Shown piece by piece: positions 35,165 through 45,994 of a stretch of DNA of 64,000 nucleotides; within the stretch, counting starts at the first letter, position 1, and each line of letters begins with the position of its first letter. The notes under the pieces were generated by a model. It ran no database searches and was not told where the DNA came from. It saw only the letters and a list, made by a program, of their open reading frames with translations. The position numbers were made by a program, and so were the translations under genes. The DNA is from Phymorhynchus buccinoides (lineage: Eukaryota; Mollusca; Gastropoda; Neogastropoda; Raphitomidae): the NCBI GenBank assembly GCA_017654935.2, contig CM065683.1:5792131-5856130 (forward strand). Reading direction: 5' to 3'.

Positions 35165-35665
35165 CGGGGAACTATTGTTTCTGTCTGGTCCGTCCGGCGT
35201 GCCTGCCTCCGGCGTGCCTGCCTCCGGCGTGCCTCCATCCGTCCGGCTATTCGTCCGTTTTTCTCAAAAACTATTCCGTCTATCATCATCAAATTTGGTA
35301 TACTAGTTTGCCAAGATGCAAGCTATCCACTGATGTATTTAGTTTTACATTAAGGTCAAGGTCGCGCCAGTTACGGGGTTCAAACCCCGAAACACATAAT
35401 CGCTAATATCTCGCGAAGTTTTGCATGTATTTCAATGCAGTTTTTTTTCCACAGTTGTCATGAATTTTTCTGTGCGCTCGTGTGCGCATGATCGCGCGCG
35501 CTCAAATCACGGGTCCGAACCCCAAGGCTATATATAAAAAAACCTATTCAGTTACGTGTTGTTTTGATGCGTTTTTATGTAGTTACGTGCTGTTTTGATG
35601 CGTTTTTATGTATGTGTACAGCCGACACATACCGATTTCGGAGTAGCTCGGCGATGCACTTGTTT
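35165..35665 (+). repeat. Dispersed repeat R5, inverted partner of 51985-52440
   Basis: Shares ACATTAAGGTCAAGGTCGCG, ACGGGGTTCAAACCCCGAA, ATATCTCGCGAAGTTTTGCA and GTTTTGATGCGTTTTTATG with the reverse complement of the partner. GGGGTTCAAACCCC looks like a tRNA B box but no A box fits. A 15-bp triplicate (CGGCGTGCCTGCCTC) is at about 35195-35232. Confidence 0.7.
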
Positions 35666-35842
35666 TTTTATTTTTTTTACTGTTCTCTCTCCTTTACTTC
35701 TACACTGCAAAATAATTATCCTTTGTAAAGGACAAAATATGATTGATGTGTGTGTGTGTACGTGTGAAGACAAGCGTGTGCGTGCATGTGCTTCGTAGGC
35801 CTATTTAGGCTAAGCCTTGTAGTTACTACGCGTGAATGCATA

Positions 35843-36056
35843 GGGGAAGACGGGGTAAAAAGCGCATGGGCGGGTAAGAAGCCCACCCCAATTATCTCAT
35901 GAAATAAAGAAACTTTCAGTCAAATTTGCCCATGAGATGAATGCTAGACATTAACGCTCGTCTCATGGGCAAAATGAGACTGAAATTTGCTTCATTTCAT
36001 GAGATAATTGGGGTGGGCTTCTTACCCGCCCATGCGCTTTTTACCCCGTCTTCCCC
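35843..36056. mobile_element. Palindromic MITE family F1, copy 3
   Basis: 214-bp near-perfect palindrome between TA dinucleotides (35841-35842, 36057-36058). Closest to copy 2. Confidence 0.9.
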
Positions 36057-36251
36057 TACTAATAAATGTGTTGCATGTATGTGTGTTCATGCACGTCTTC
36101 GTGTAGGCCAGTCTGTGCGTGCTTGCATGCAGGCGCCCCTACGCGCGTGTTATGCGTATGTGTATGCGTATGCGCGAATATAGGCCTATGCATGAATTAA
36201 CGGGTCAACTCACTTGTCCAACCGCAATCGTGCAACTATCCAACTGTGGTA

Positions 36252-36447
36252 GGGTAAGACGGGGTAAAAAGCCCATGGGCGGGTAAGAAGCCCATGCCAA
36301 TTATCTCATGAAATGAAGCAAATTTCAGTCAAAATTTGCCCATGAGACGAATGCTAAACATTAACACTCGTCTCATGGGCAACATTTGACCGAAATGTGC
36401 TTCATTTCATGAGATAATTGGCATGGGCTTTTTACCCCGTCTTACCC
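36252..36447. mobile_element. Palindromic MITE family F1, copy 4
   Basis: 196 bp between TA (36250-36251) and TA (36448-36449). Ends are GGGTAAGACGGGG rather than GGGGAAGACGGGG on both sides, so the change is symmetrical. Confidence 0.88.
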
Positions 36448-36590
36448 TACTTGTGAGGCATGATTCTTATGAAATTCTACTGTCTGCATGGATCTGATGA
36501 AATCCTACTAGTTTCATTCACTGTATTTGTAGTCCCCTGTACAGGAATCTGATGAAAATAATATCCGTGCTTCTGTATCAGACTTGTATA

Positions 36591-36783
36591 GGGGAAGACA
36601 GGGTAAAAATCCCATGGGCGGGTAAGAAGCCCATGCCAATTATCTCATGAAATAAAGAAACTTTCAGTCAAATTTGCCCATGAGACGAATGCTAAACATT
36701 AACACTCGTCTCATGGGCAAAATGTGACTGAAATTTGCTTCATTTCATGATAACTGGCATGGGCTTTTTACCCCGTCTTCCTC
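36591..36783. mobile_element. Palindromic MITE family F1, copy 5
   Basis: 193 bp between TA (36589-36590) and TA (36784-36785). It shares AAGCCCATGCCAATTATC with copy 4, forming a subfamily distinct from copies 2 and 3. Confidence 0.88.
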
Positions 36784-36843
36784 TATTGGGGTCTACAGTG
36801 GGCGCTTAGAGCTTAAAGGTGAAGCGCTATATAAATTTTCGGT

Positions 36844-37090
36844 AAAGGTAAAGATGTGCCACCCCCCTACATTTCTCAGTTAATTCTATTTTTCCGTTTT
36901 TGCCTTTCTTACCATACATAAAGCTGTATTTTAGGAACATTTTCAGCTAATTATCTTTTTGGAATACTAACCCTAACCCTAACCCTAAACCTACCCCCCA
37001 CTATGTAGTGCAGTACACCGCGATTTGTCACAGTTGTGGTTCGTTGCGTTTTCCCGTCTTATACTTCAACTTAAAGGGTGGCACATCTCG
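36844..37090. mobile_element. Fold-back element F6, copy 1, with TTAGGG-like core
   Basis: Starts AAAGGTAAAGATGTGCCACC and ends GGGTGGCACATCTCGACCT. Internal ACTAACCCTAACCCTAACCC is part of the element, as in 39775-40134. One arm is shortened. It is preceded at 36790-36840 by a GCGCTATATAAAT-type LINE tail fragment. Confidence 0.7.
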
Positions 37091-37093
37091 ACC

Positions 37094-37925
37094 TAGAGAG
37101 CACTTCGTGAAAATTAGAGTTGCCTACCTAGACCTCAGTTACTCGGTCAAATACCATAGCAACAATGGCGTCGAAGAGTGAATCGAAGCGAGTGAACGAT
37201 TTGCAAACATTTTAAATAGAGAGAGGGGTTACAAACTGATCTAACTTGCAAAACGTCGAGAACCCGCAAAGAAATAAACAATGAGATTGACCCAGATGGC
37301 TTGATAGAGAACAAGTGCGAGAAACACGAACCGAGTGTGTCTACTCAAACGCAGCATGTTCGGAGGGTGATTGTTGCCATCTGGGGGGAGGGCAATTTTT
37401 ACCATGCAGTCTTGACATCACTGCGATGGCTTGGAGTCAAAACGGACTATCTTTAGATAGTCCATTGATGTATTATTGAACTTATTGTGAAAACTAATAA
37501 CTTGTATAAAAAAAGGACTGCAGAAATATAAAAAAGCATGATCCCCATTTAATATTATAATTTGCAGTCTTTTTTAATGCAAGTTCTTAGTTTGTGCAAT
37601 ATCATCAATAATAAGTCAACAAGCCATCGGTCTTTCTGTAGGGTCCCCCTTACCAAAAATGTTCCACAATAAGGGGTACCATTATAAATCACATGTTAAC
37701 AGACAGATTGCTATCATGCATTGTTTAGAAAGGGGTGACTCTACAGATGTAAAAAATATACGTGATAGCAATTCCCCCCCCCCCCCCCCCCCGATGGTAA
37801 CCATCCCTATTTGGGGATCTACCTGATGGTAGATTAACTTCCCCTGCTTGACAGATTCTATTAGGCAAGATCACTCCACCCCATAAGATTACTCTCCTTA
37901 ATTATTTCCGAACAATTCCTATTGT
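37094..37925 (+). repeat. Interspersed repeat R4, copy 2, interrupted
   Basis: Outer parts match 18490-18900. The middle (about 37320-37800) is extra sequence that includes the palindromic element 37434-37629 and a C run near 37775. Confidence 0.55.
37434..37629. mobile_element. Palindromic MITE family F2, copy 1
   Basis: Fold-back element with CGATGGCTTGGAGTCAAAAC at the left and only the last part (CAAGCCATCG) at the right. The inner TTATTGAACTTATTGTGAAA / AATAATAAG arms pair. Lacks the right-hand ACTATC block present in copies 2 and 3. Confidence 0.75.
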
Positions 37926-38023
37926 GAATGTGTGTGAACAAAAATAGTAGTATTTCACCAGAATCATGCCTCGCAGTTGGACAGTCGTACTGCTGAAATT
38001 GGACGTGTAGGTTGGCCCCTTAA

Positions 38024-38562
38024 AGGGGCACCCTGACGGATGATTTTGTGTGTGTGCAAGAAACACGTCGGGATCACCAGAAAGACAGCCTTTTCAAGGA
38101 TAGGAACACTCACTTTGCTGTGGTTTCTTAGGAATCAAACCGTCAAAACGGCGAATCCCCCTTGGCGGAGAGAGAAGCCATTTTGGACGGGGTGGGTGGA
38201 GGCCACTCAAGAGTGGTTGAAGCTTTTTCTTCTTTGTAATGCAGTAACAAAAAAGAGCCATTTCCTTTGTTGTGAGCGAAAGTCCTTTTGGTAAACTGCA
38301 TAACACAGCTAAACAAAAACATTATAACAAAAGGCTTGTATTGTGGACATTTCGTGCGAACGATTTGGTCCGACTCAGGCGGCCATTAGAAAAGAATTTC
38401 ATTGAAAGAATCTGACTTCCAGCATCTCCGCCAAGGAGGAATCGCCGATTTGATTTACAGGAAACCTGAGCAAAGTGAGTGTTGTGATCTCTGTAAAGGG
38501 CGTTTTGTTTCCTGGTGATCTCGACGTGTTTCTTGCAAAAACTCATCAGTCAGGGTGTCCCA
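38024..38562. mobile_element. TTAA-flanked fold-back element F4, copy 1
   Basis: 539 bp between TTAA (38020-38023) and TTAA (38563-38566). Ends AGGGGCACCCTGACGGATGA and TCATCAGTCAGGGTGTCCCA. Arms of about 150 bp share CAAGAAACACGTCG and TCACCAGAAAG complements. Related to 44739-45251. No transposase, so a piggyBac-type non-autonomous element is inferred. Confidence 0.85.
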
Positions 38563-38652
38563 TTAAGAAGAGCAGCATTGGACAAAGAGCTTTGGGTAAA
38601 GAACGGAAGTTTTGGTATAAAGAAGGAAGACTCTTGAGAAGCTGAAGGAGTG

Positions 38653-38935
38653 AAAACGAAACACCCGAGGGTTATGAAGGGAACATACGGCTAGTGGCAG
38701 ACCGTCAGCACGAACATGATAGGCTCGTTGGCTAGCTCAGAAAACGAAACACCCGAGGGTTAAGAAGGGAACATACGGCTAGTGGCAGACCGTCAGCACG
38801 AACATGATAGGCTCGTTGGCTAGCTCAGAAAACGAAACACCGGAGGGTTAAGAAGGGAACATACGGCTAGTGGCAGACCGTCAGCACGAACAGGATAGGC
38901 TCGCTAAAGAAGCAGCATTCTACGTAGCTCAGAAA
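38653..38935 (+). repeat. 88-bp tandem repeat, three units
   Basis: AAAACGAAACACC.GAGGGTTA starts at 38653, 38741 and 38829, an exact 88-bp period, with a truncated fourth start near 38931. Each unit contains CGGCTAGTGGCAGACCGTC, whose complement occurs once at about 39304-39322. Confidence 0.9.
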
Positions 38936-39774
38936 ACGAATGGGGTAAGGACTAGGTTATGTTTATTTTCATGAAACAGGAAAAAAAACCCACACAAAAA
39001 CGATACGTTGAGAATGAAAGTCGAGAACTATACCAAAAAAATCCTAAATGAAAACTCGTCCAATTAATCATCCTATATCACCCATTGCCTATGCATGCGC
39101 CCCCCCCCCCCCCCCCCCCCCCCATTTAAACGATAATCAAGAAAATGATGCCCAGATATAACAGAATAAAAAGTCATAACTACCAAAGTCTATTACTGTG
39201 ATATGCAAAAACAAACTTAAGCGGATTAAACTTTAGTCTACCCCCCACAGGTACAGGTATAGACCCATATTTAGCCTGCACGCAGCCACTCAGGTTTGTG
39301 TTGACGGTCTGCCACTAGCCGCATAATGTCAGTAGGAAGGCTCTGGAGAAGTTGAAGGAGAGTTAAGTATAACTCCCTGTTCGGATTGAAATGAAGCTCG
39401 CTAGACCTGGTATTGCAGTACCTCCAGGATCTGCTCAGAGCATTGAATGATGGTTTGTCTCAAATGACTGTGCTGTTTTGCAGCCGAGTGGACGTAAAAC
39501 CTAACTTTCATTCAATGAAGGTTCGCCTCGATTCTGTTCTCCCCTTTTAAAAAAACCCCACAACCACTCTCAAATATTCACTTTCACGCCTACTCTTTTG
39601 AGTTTTATTTTTTATAGAGGCCATAATATTATTGATCCTCCCACGCTCGTCTGCGAAGTGACGTACATGTGGTACATGCTTGAAGATACGGTCTTCAGGT
39701 CTTCATTTAATTCAACCGCTGTTCTTGGATTCATTATTTCTACTGCACATTTCCCTGTTCGACTTTTCTTCGGT
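38936..39774. other. Unique DNA with C run and inverted partner of the 88-bp unit
   Basis: A C run lies at 39100-39123. About 39302-39400 includes GACGGTCTGCCACTAGCCG and AGAAGTTGAAGGAG, related to the sequence around the 88-bp array. Open frames at 39598-39883 match no family I know. Confidence 0.35.
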
Positions 39775-40134
39775 AAAGGTCAAGATGTGCCACCCTCCCT
39801 ACATTTCTCGGTTAATTGTATTTTTTCCGTTTTTGCCTTTCTTACCATACATAAAGCTGTATTTTAGGAACATTTTTAGCTAATAACCTTTTTGGAATAC
39901 TAACCCTATCCCTAACCCTAACCCCCACCCTATAAGACGGAAACACGCAACGAACCACAACTGTGACAAATCGCGGTGTACTGCAGTACATGTGGGGGGT
40001 AGGGTTAGGTTTAGGGCTAGTATTCCAAAAAGGTTATTAGCTAACAATGTTCCTAAAATACAGCTTTGTGTATGGTAAGAAAGGCAAAAATACAATTAAC
40101 CGAGAAATGCAAGGGGGTGGCACATCTTTACCTT
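39775..40134. mobile_element. Fold-back element F6, copy 2
   Basis: 360-bp palindrome with roughly 150-bp arms: AAGATGTGCCACCC to GGTGGCACATCTTTACC. Both arms carry telomere-like motifs (CCCTAACCCTAACCC on one side, TAGGGTTAGG on the other) around a CGCGGTGTACTGCAGTAC core. Confidence 0.85.
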
Positions 40135-40359
40135 TTCTTCTTCTCCGTATTATGTAGGCCTAATTGTCTAAATTGACCAACTTCACCCCCCAGAACATAG
40201 TTTATTCTCTTTGTTCCCCCCCCCCCCCTCCTCAATTACCCGACACTCACTTTGTTTCCTACTCCTACCATTATATTGTTGTTGCCTGTAGTATGTCGTT
40301 TCCGACTATGACTGCCAGATAGCAGAGGGGGGCAGCTGCTATTCCGACGGGCTGGGCTA

Positions 40360-40416
40360 AAATTTGTTTATAACGGAGAAACCTTGCCCAGGGTACATCC
40401 CCACTCTCTCGGGCAA
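40360..40416 (+). repeat. Isolated fragment of PLE 3' UTR repeat unit
   Basis: AATTTGTTTATAACGGAGAA, then TTGCCCAGGGTACATCCCCA and CTCTC closely resemble the units in the PLE 3' UTR at 24905-25025 and 28555-28670. This suggests an older related PLE remnant. Confidence 0.5.
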
Positions 40417-41210
40417 GTGCTCACATCCTACTTCGCCTTCCAACTCTCAAACACGCCATTAAATCGCTGGTCGTTTCGACGGCAGTTTTTGGCCCGCGAG
40501 CGCAAGCGTCACTCATCCAAATACGGACCGCGCCGTTTGAGAATAACATCGCGCTCGCAAAAACGGCGGAGATACGTTTTGTTCGGCAGAGAATCCTTGT
40601 TAAATTACAAAACCTTTTCGGGGAGGGTCCCGATTCGCCGTTTCTCTACTCACCGTATAGGTGTCTACTCGCCGTCTTTAGTCCAAACCGCATAGCAGTG
40701 TCAAATCGCCGTTTGTTTCAGTGCTATTTCGCCTTTTTCACTGTTTACTGAATTGATGCCATAAATTGTGTTCTTGCTTTTGGCCGTATGGCGTTCTCAA
40801 AATGGATTTGCTCTCAACATGTCTGCGCATGTGCGAAGAGTTAGGGATAGGCTTAGGGTTAGGGATAGGTTTAGGGTCAATTTAGTGTCAAATACACAAA
40901 AGATAAAATTTTACTACTGCTTCTGGTCTATGCGGCGAAATGCAACAGATTGTAAAATTGAAAAACTTATACGGCGAGCTAGAAAACGGCGAGTGGGGAA
41001 ACGTCGATTCGGAACCTCGCCCGTTTTCGTGCCTGAATAAAACTTTTGTTGACCCAGGAAGGGGGGGGGGGGAGGAGCTTTATTACGTCACCTTTTGTCA
41101 AAAGGTAGATCTCCCCCCCTCCCCCCACCTTCATTGGTCTGCGCCAGGCTTCAGTTGTGCACATACATTATGACCCAAGTACATCAAAAAAGGGGGAAAA
41201 GGTGAACATC
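40417..41210. other. Non-coding DNA rich in CGCCGTTT and TTAGGG-like motifs
   Basis: CGCCGTTT or CGCCGTCT recurs in both orientations at 40550-40730 and 40970-41000, with AGGGATAGG/TTAGGGTTAGGG at 40845-40875. These look like a decayed dispersed element. G and C runs at about 41050 and 41115. An open frame at 40384-40695 is arginine-rich without known motif and is not called. Confidence 0.35.
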
Positions 41211-41214
41211 GAGA

Positions 41215-41615
41215 GGTGCGGGAAATACACCCCATTGAGTGAGTGACCCGGGTTCGAAACCCGGCCTCGCCCTTTCTTTCTAGTTCGACAGGAAAATCGA
41301 ACTGAACGTCGAGTCCTTCGGATTGGGGACTTAAAGCTAGTTTGACCCGTGCGCTTTACGCACGTAAAAATCCTACGGCAGTTGAAAGTCTGTAAAAGAA
41401 AGGAGAAATCCCGCTGCCTGGTATGGCCAAATTGACAGCTAGGTTTTCCAAGTGTGCCCACAACCCCTCCTCATCCTGTGCCCCCCCCCCAAAAAAAAAG
41501 AAGAAAAAAAAATTTGCGTAGGCGCTGCACTTGCGACGACGCCATCTCTCCGGGGTAGAGCAGCCCGAATTTCACAGAGATAAGTCTGTGACTAGAATAT
41601 ACCAAATACCAAAAC
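41215..41615 (+). mobile_element. tRNA-derived SINE family S2, copy 2
   Basis: Perfect B box GGTTCGAAACCC at 41251-41262, then GGACTTAAAGC, CCCGCTGCCTGGTATGGCCA, a C/A-rich stretch and the tail CACTTGCGACGACG to GACTAGAATATACC. The A-box region is degenerate. Same strand as copies 1 and 3. Confidence 0.7.
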
Positions 41616-41775
41616 CTCCAACCACGAATTTGACAGTTAGGGCCCATGTGAAATCCTGCAATATACATAATCAACAGAGAAAAAGGGCGGGGGTTTTCAT
41701 ATCGAAGTTTGCTCAGAATTACTACTTCATTGCTTACAAAACTTTCATTGATGCCTTCATAAAGTATCTCCCCCC

Positions 41776-42310
<535 letters not shown>

Positions 42311-42985
42311 AAAATCATTTCCCCTGTTAATTCCAAAAATCAGACGCCACATTTCAAAACCGGAAGCTACACATTTCGACACTCCAAAAAGGTTTGGCAC
42401 CCTCCAAATTTTGGCGCCTGAAAAAAAGGATTTCCTTCGTGTTCCAAAACATTAGTACCCCTGTTTATTAAGCCTGTCATTTGTGTGTAATTGATTGCAT
42501 CACAGCCATCACTATAGGTAGACTGGAGGCTCCCACTTTCCATCATGATCATTGCTTTAAAACCCCCCACCTGAACTGGAACATGTTTTCCAAAATAATG
42601 ATTGTATTGGCAGTAGGGGAGCGTAGGGCATAAAGCCCCCTGTTGGGCAGAGAGCCCCTCATGATTAGTGGAAGAGCTATTAGTAAACATTCCATCAGAA
42701 GTGAACATTTAGAGAGAGGAGAAGGGAGACAATTTGTTTTACACAATATCCAGAAGAAAAATGTCAAAACCTACAACAAAGAATATCCAGTATCATCAAA
42801 ACATTCTGGAGAGTGGGGGAGGGGGGTTGGGGTTACGAAACGTGCAATGACAATTTTCATAAATCCTCTCTCTCATCCCTGGGATTGTTTTTTTAAACCA
42901 CGACTCCAATAGCCGGGAGCCACACGTTTTAGCACCCCAACAGCCAGAGGCCACAATTAGTTCCAGCACTCCAAAAAACAGGGTC
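42311..42985. repeat. Decayed repeats with GCACCCTCCAAA motif
   Basis: GCCACA...GCACTCCAAAAA-like phrases occur at 42345-42425, 42905-42975 and again at 43310-43355. Other stretches show loose similarity to 43360-43500. No reliable ORF. Confidence 0.35.
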
Positions 42986-43312
42986 GAGTTTCTCTAGACG
43001 ACGGTCGCCGCGCGCATAACTGTTACGCCAAAAAAGGGGCCTAAGAAACACTTTAGAACGTTTGCGGAAGAATTATTACAAGCTCTTGTCTGATTGGTCA
43101 AAATCATGTATTATTTTAACCAAACATTAATGGACCAATCAACAACAATAAATGTATTAACCCCATGCTAGTCACGTGATAGTTCGCCAAGAGATACTTT
43201 GGGGGTGGCCACAAAACGTGTTTGGCAAACGTCGGCGAAAGAGGAGTTTCTTAGTACCGTTTATGCCGATTTGCGCTCACGCTACGTAACGTTAGCCCTT
43301 GTGAAACGGCCC
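42986..43312. mobile_element. Possible DNA-transposon MITE
   Basis: Left GGGTCGAGTTTCTCTAGACG and the reverse complement of the right end, GGGGCCGTTTCACAAGGGCT, are loosely similar. Inside, AAGAAACACTTTAGAACGTTTG pairs with CAAACGTCGGCG..GTTTCTTAG, and TGATTGGTC with GACCAATCA. Imperfect, superfamily unclear. Confidence 0.4.
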
Positions 43313-43391
43313 CAGATGCCACAAGGTTTGGCACCCTCCAAAGCCGGATCTCCGACGTGTTCAGGATAGTTATTCTATTAGCATCACTTGT

Positions 43392-43828
43392 TTGTGTCAA
43401 CCGACTACACGTGCCGTCCTGGGGAAATCAGGAACAGTTCTGAAAATATCCATTATGATCAATTCCATAGTTAGGGCAATATCCAATGTTTTCATCCAGT
43501 CATTCACTCCGAGGAAGTCCACAGGAGTGGACGAAACAGTCAGTAAAGAGGTTATCTGTTTGTGTTGTGAAAGAAGGAAAAGATGCTTACAATTTGGAAT
43601 TACCAACACGATGAACACGCTCAAAGAAATATCCAATGCTTTGACTGGGAATACTGTAACTGCACATGGCTTGATGATAGTCAAGGCGATACCAATGTTA
43701 CAACAAAATGGTAGTGTCAGTTCAGAGTGGGGAGAGGGGAGGGGCAGAGTTCTGCCATTTCGTGAAGATTCGTTCAGTAGCTTGGGGTAATGTGGACCGG
43801 AATATATCCATAGGTGCAACTCACCCAA
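43392..43828 (-). other. Unrecognised overlapping open frames
   Basis: Open frames of 132 (+) and 143 (-) codons overlap. The - product is hydrophobic with two related segments (KALDISLSVF and KTLDIALTME), reflecting an internal DNA repeat (CAATATCCAATG / AAATATCCAATG). No family recognised and no clear splice sites. It could be part of a decayed repeat or an unknown membrane-protein exon. Confidence 0.2.
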
Positions 43829-44229
43829 ATGAAAAAAAGTAGAAGAAATACAGGGGTTCAGGGCCCCATGGCCCCGGCAGGGTACAGGGGGAGCCCCGTC
43901 AAACGATTCAGGGGGGCGACTTAAAACGAGACAGACAGACAGTTAACATGATAGACAGACAGTTTGAGTCTGACAAGCCTCGTAAAATTACTACACTGCC
44001 TTTGTAAACTTCCAAGATAGAACAACCAAGTTCAAAACACCCCAAATCGCTTGTGGTCAATTTTTGTTTTTGATGAATTCAAAAAACCAAGTTCAGTTTC
44101 TGGTCAAATAAAAAAATACTGACATCAGTGTAAAAATGAAAGAGTAGCACCTATGTATATCCTTTAATATCACACACATGCACACAGCGGACAGAAAAAC
44201 GCACAATCCTCATTCGTTATTCTTCTTCT
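43829..44229. other. Unique sequence without recognised features
   Basis: Contains a GACAGACAGACAGTT pair near 43930-43965. No ORF or repeat partner found. Confidence 0.4.
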
Positions 44230-44720
44230 GCAATGTCTCACCCTTTCCTAAGTTCAACGGCAATATCGAACTGAACGTCGAGTCCTTCGGATGGAGAATT
44301 ATATTAAAACCCTTTCATCGCCACTGTCGCCTCTTGGCACCACAATGACGTAACACATGTCACTGAAATGCATTAAAATGAATGAATGTCTGGTATCCAG
44401 TAACATTATGTCCTTAATTTAGGAAGTAAGGATATGTCCTATTTCATGCATGTCAGAGGAAACCCCAATACTGCAGACAGAATCTTTTCTATACCCAGGT
44501 AGTGGAAAGTTTTAGCTCAAATATGGCTGGCGTTGAGCACGTACAAATCCGCTGCCTGGTATGAAAAATTTGATAGCTAGGTTTCCTAAATCGGCCCCCC
44601 TCCCCACTCAAAAAATAAAAGCGTAGCGCTGCATTTGCAGCGACGCGCTCTCCAGGTGGCATCAGCCCAAATTTCATATCAACAAGTCTCCGTGACGAGA
44701 ATAATTATACCAAATACAAT
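44230..44720 (+). mobile_element. tRNA-derived SINE family S2, copy 3, interrupted
   Basis: ATCGAACTGAACGTCGAGTC, CCTTCGGATGG and later CCGCTGCCTGGTATGAAAAA, GCAGCGACGCGCTCTCCAGG and TATACCAAATACAA follow the S2 order. About 44305-44540 is unrelated insertion or divergence. The head is lost. Confidence 0.55.
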
Positions 44721-44738
44721 TCAAAGCAAAAGCATTAA

Positions 44739-45251
44739 AGGGGCACCCTGACGGATGATTTTTTTGGTAAGAAACACGTCGAAATCACCAGGAAAACACC
44801 CTTTACAGAGATCGCAACACTCACTTTGCTCTGGTTTCCTAGAAATCAAACGGTCAAATCGGCGATTCCTCCTTGGCGGAGGTGTGGAAGTCAAATTCTT
44901 TCTTTCTAATGGCCGCCTGAATTTAGACCAAATCGTTTGCACGAAATTTCCGCAATACAAGCCTTTAAACATTTTTTTTATAGTTTACCTAAAGGAGTGT
45001 CGCTCACAACAAAGGAAATAGCTCTATTTTTTTAATTTTATTGCACTACAAAGAAGAAAGCTTCAATCACTCTCCACCCTCCCCATCCAAAATGACCTCT
45101 CCCCTGACATCTCCGCCAAGGAGGAATCGCCGTTTTGACGGTTTGATTGAAAGGAAACCAGAGCAAAGTGAGTGTTCCGATCCTTGAAAAGGCTGTCTTT
45201 CTGGTGACCTCGACGCGTTTCTTGCAAAAACTCATCCGCCAGGGGACCCCT
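44739..45251. mobile_element. TTAA-flanked fold-back element F4, copy 2
   Basis: 513 bp between TTAA (44735-44738) and TTAA (45252-45255). Ends AGGGGCACCCTGACGGATGA and GCCAGGGGACCCCT. Arms include AAGAAACACGTCGAAATCAC and the complement GGTGACCTCGACGCGTTTCT. A GGCGATTCCTCCTTGGCGGA inverted pair lies further in. Confidence 0.85.
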
Positions 45252-45327
45252 TTAACTGTAAAAATGCATACCCAACACGTACACACACACACAAATGCGC
45301 ACACACAGAAATAAACACGGTACGTCG

Positions 45328-45492
<165 letters not shown>

Positions 45493-45763
45493 TTTAATGT
45501 GAACTTGGCCAATAATCATGAATAAAAATGGTGGACTTTGCACCTTTGTCATCATGCAAAACATAGCTAGGAAGAACAAAATGTAGGCTATTACATAAAT
45601 TATGAAAATAAATATATATACGAATTTTTGCATGTTCAAAACCTTACCTTAATTTTTTTTACTGCATATCAAACAATTGGTTCAGAAATGCAAGAAATGA
45701 ACTTTTCATAAAATTTAGAAGAAAAAACACAGACTAAAATACTTCGCATATTGGACCAAACTT

Positions 45764-45994
45764 CGATGTATTGGAGTCAAAACGGACTATCTTTTAATAG
45801 TCCATTGACATATTATTGAACTTATTATGAAAACTAATAACGTATGAAAAAAAGACTGCTGAAAAATAAAAAGCAAAACCCCCTTTTTATATTTCTGCAG
45901 TCATTGTTTGATACAAGTTATTAGTTTTTGTAGTACATTCAATAATACGTGAATGGACTATCTCAAGATAGTCCGTTTTGACTCCAAGCCATCG
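45764..45994. mobile_element. Palindromic MITE family F2, copy 2
   Basis: 231-bp fold-back: GGAGTCAAAACGGACTATCT at left, AGATAGTCCGTTTTGACTCC at right, with ACTAATAAC / GTTATTAGT pairing inward. Confidence 0.85.

Noticed and set aside
35370..35395. tRNA gene suggested by a GGGGTTCAAACCCC stem
   Set aside because: No A box or acceptor stem fits, and it is part of dispersed repeat R5.
36490..36565. CTGATGA motifs as hammerhead cores
   Set aside because: No GAAA strand or stems follow in a hammerhead arrangement.
36960..36995. Telomere repeat or chromosome end
   Set aside because: Only a few CCCTAA motifs, lying inside a dispersed fold-back element that recurs at 39775-40134.
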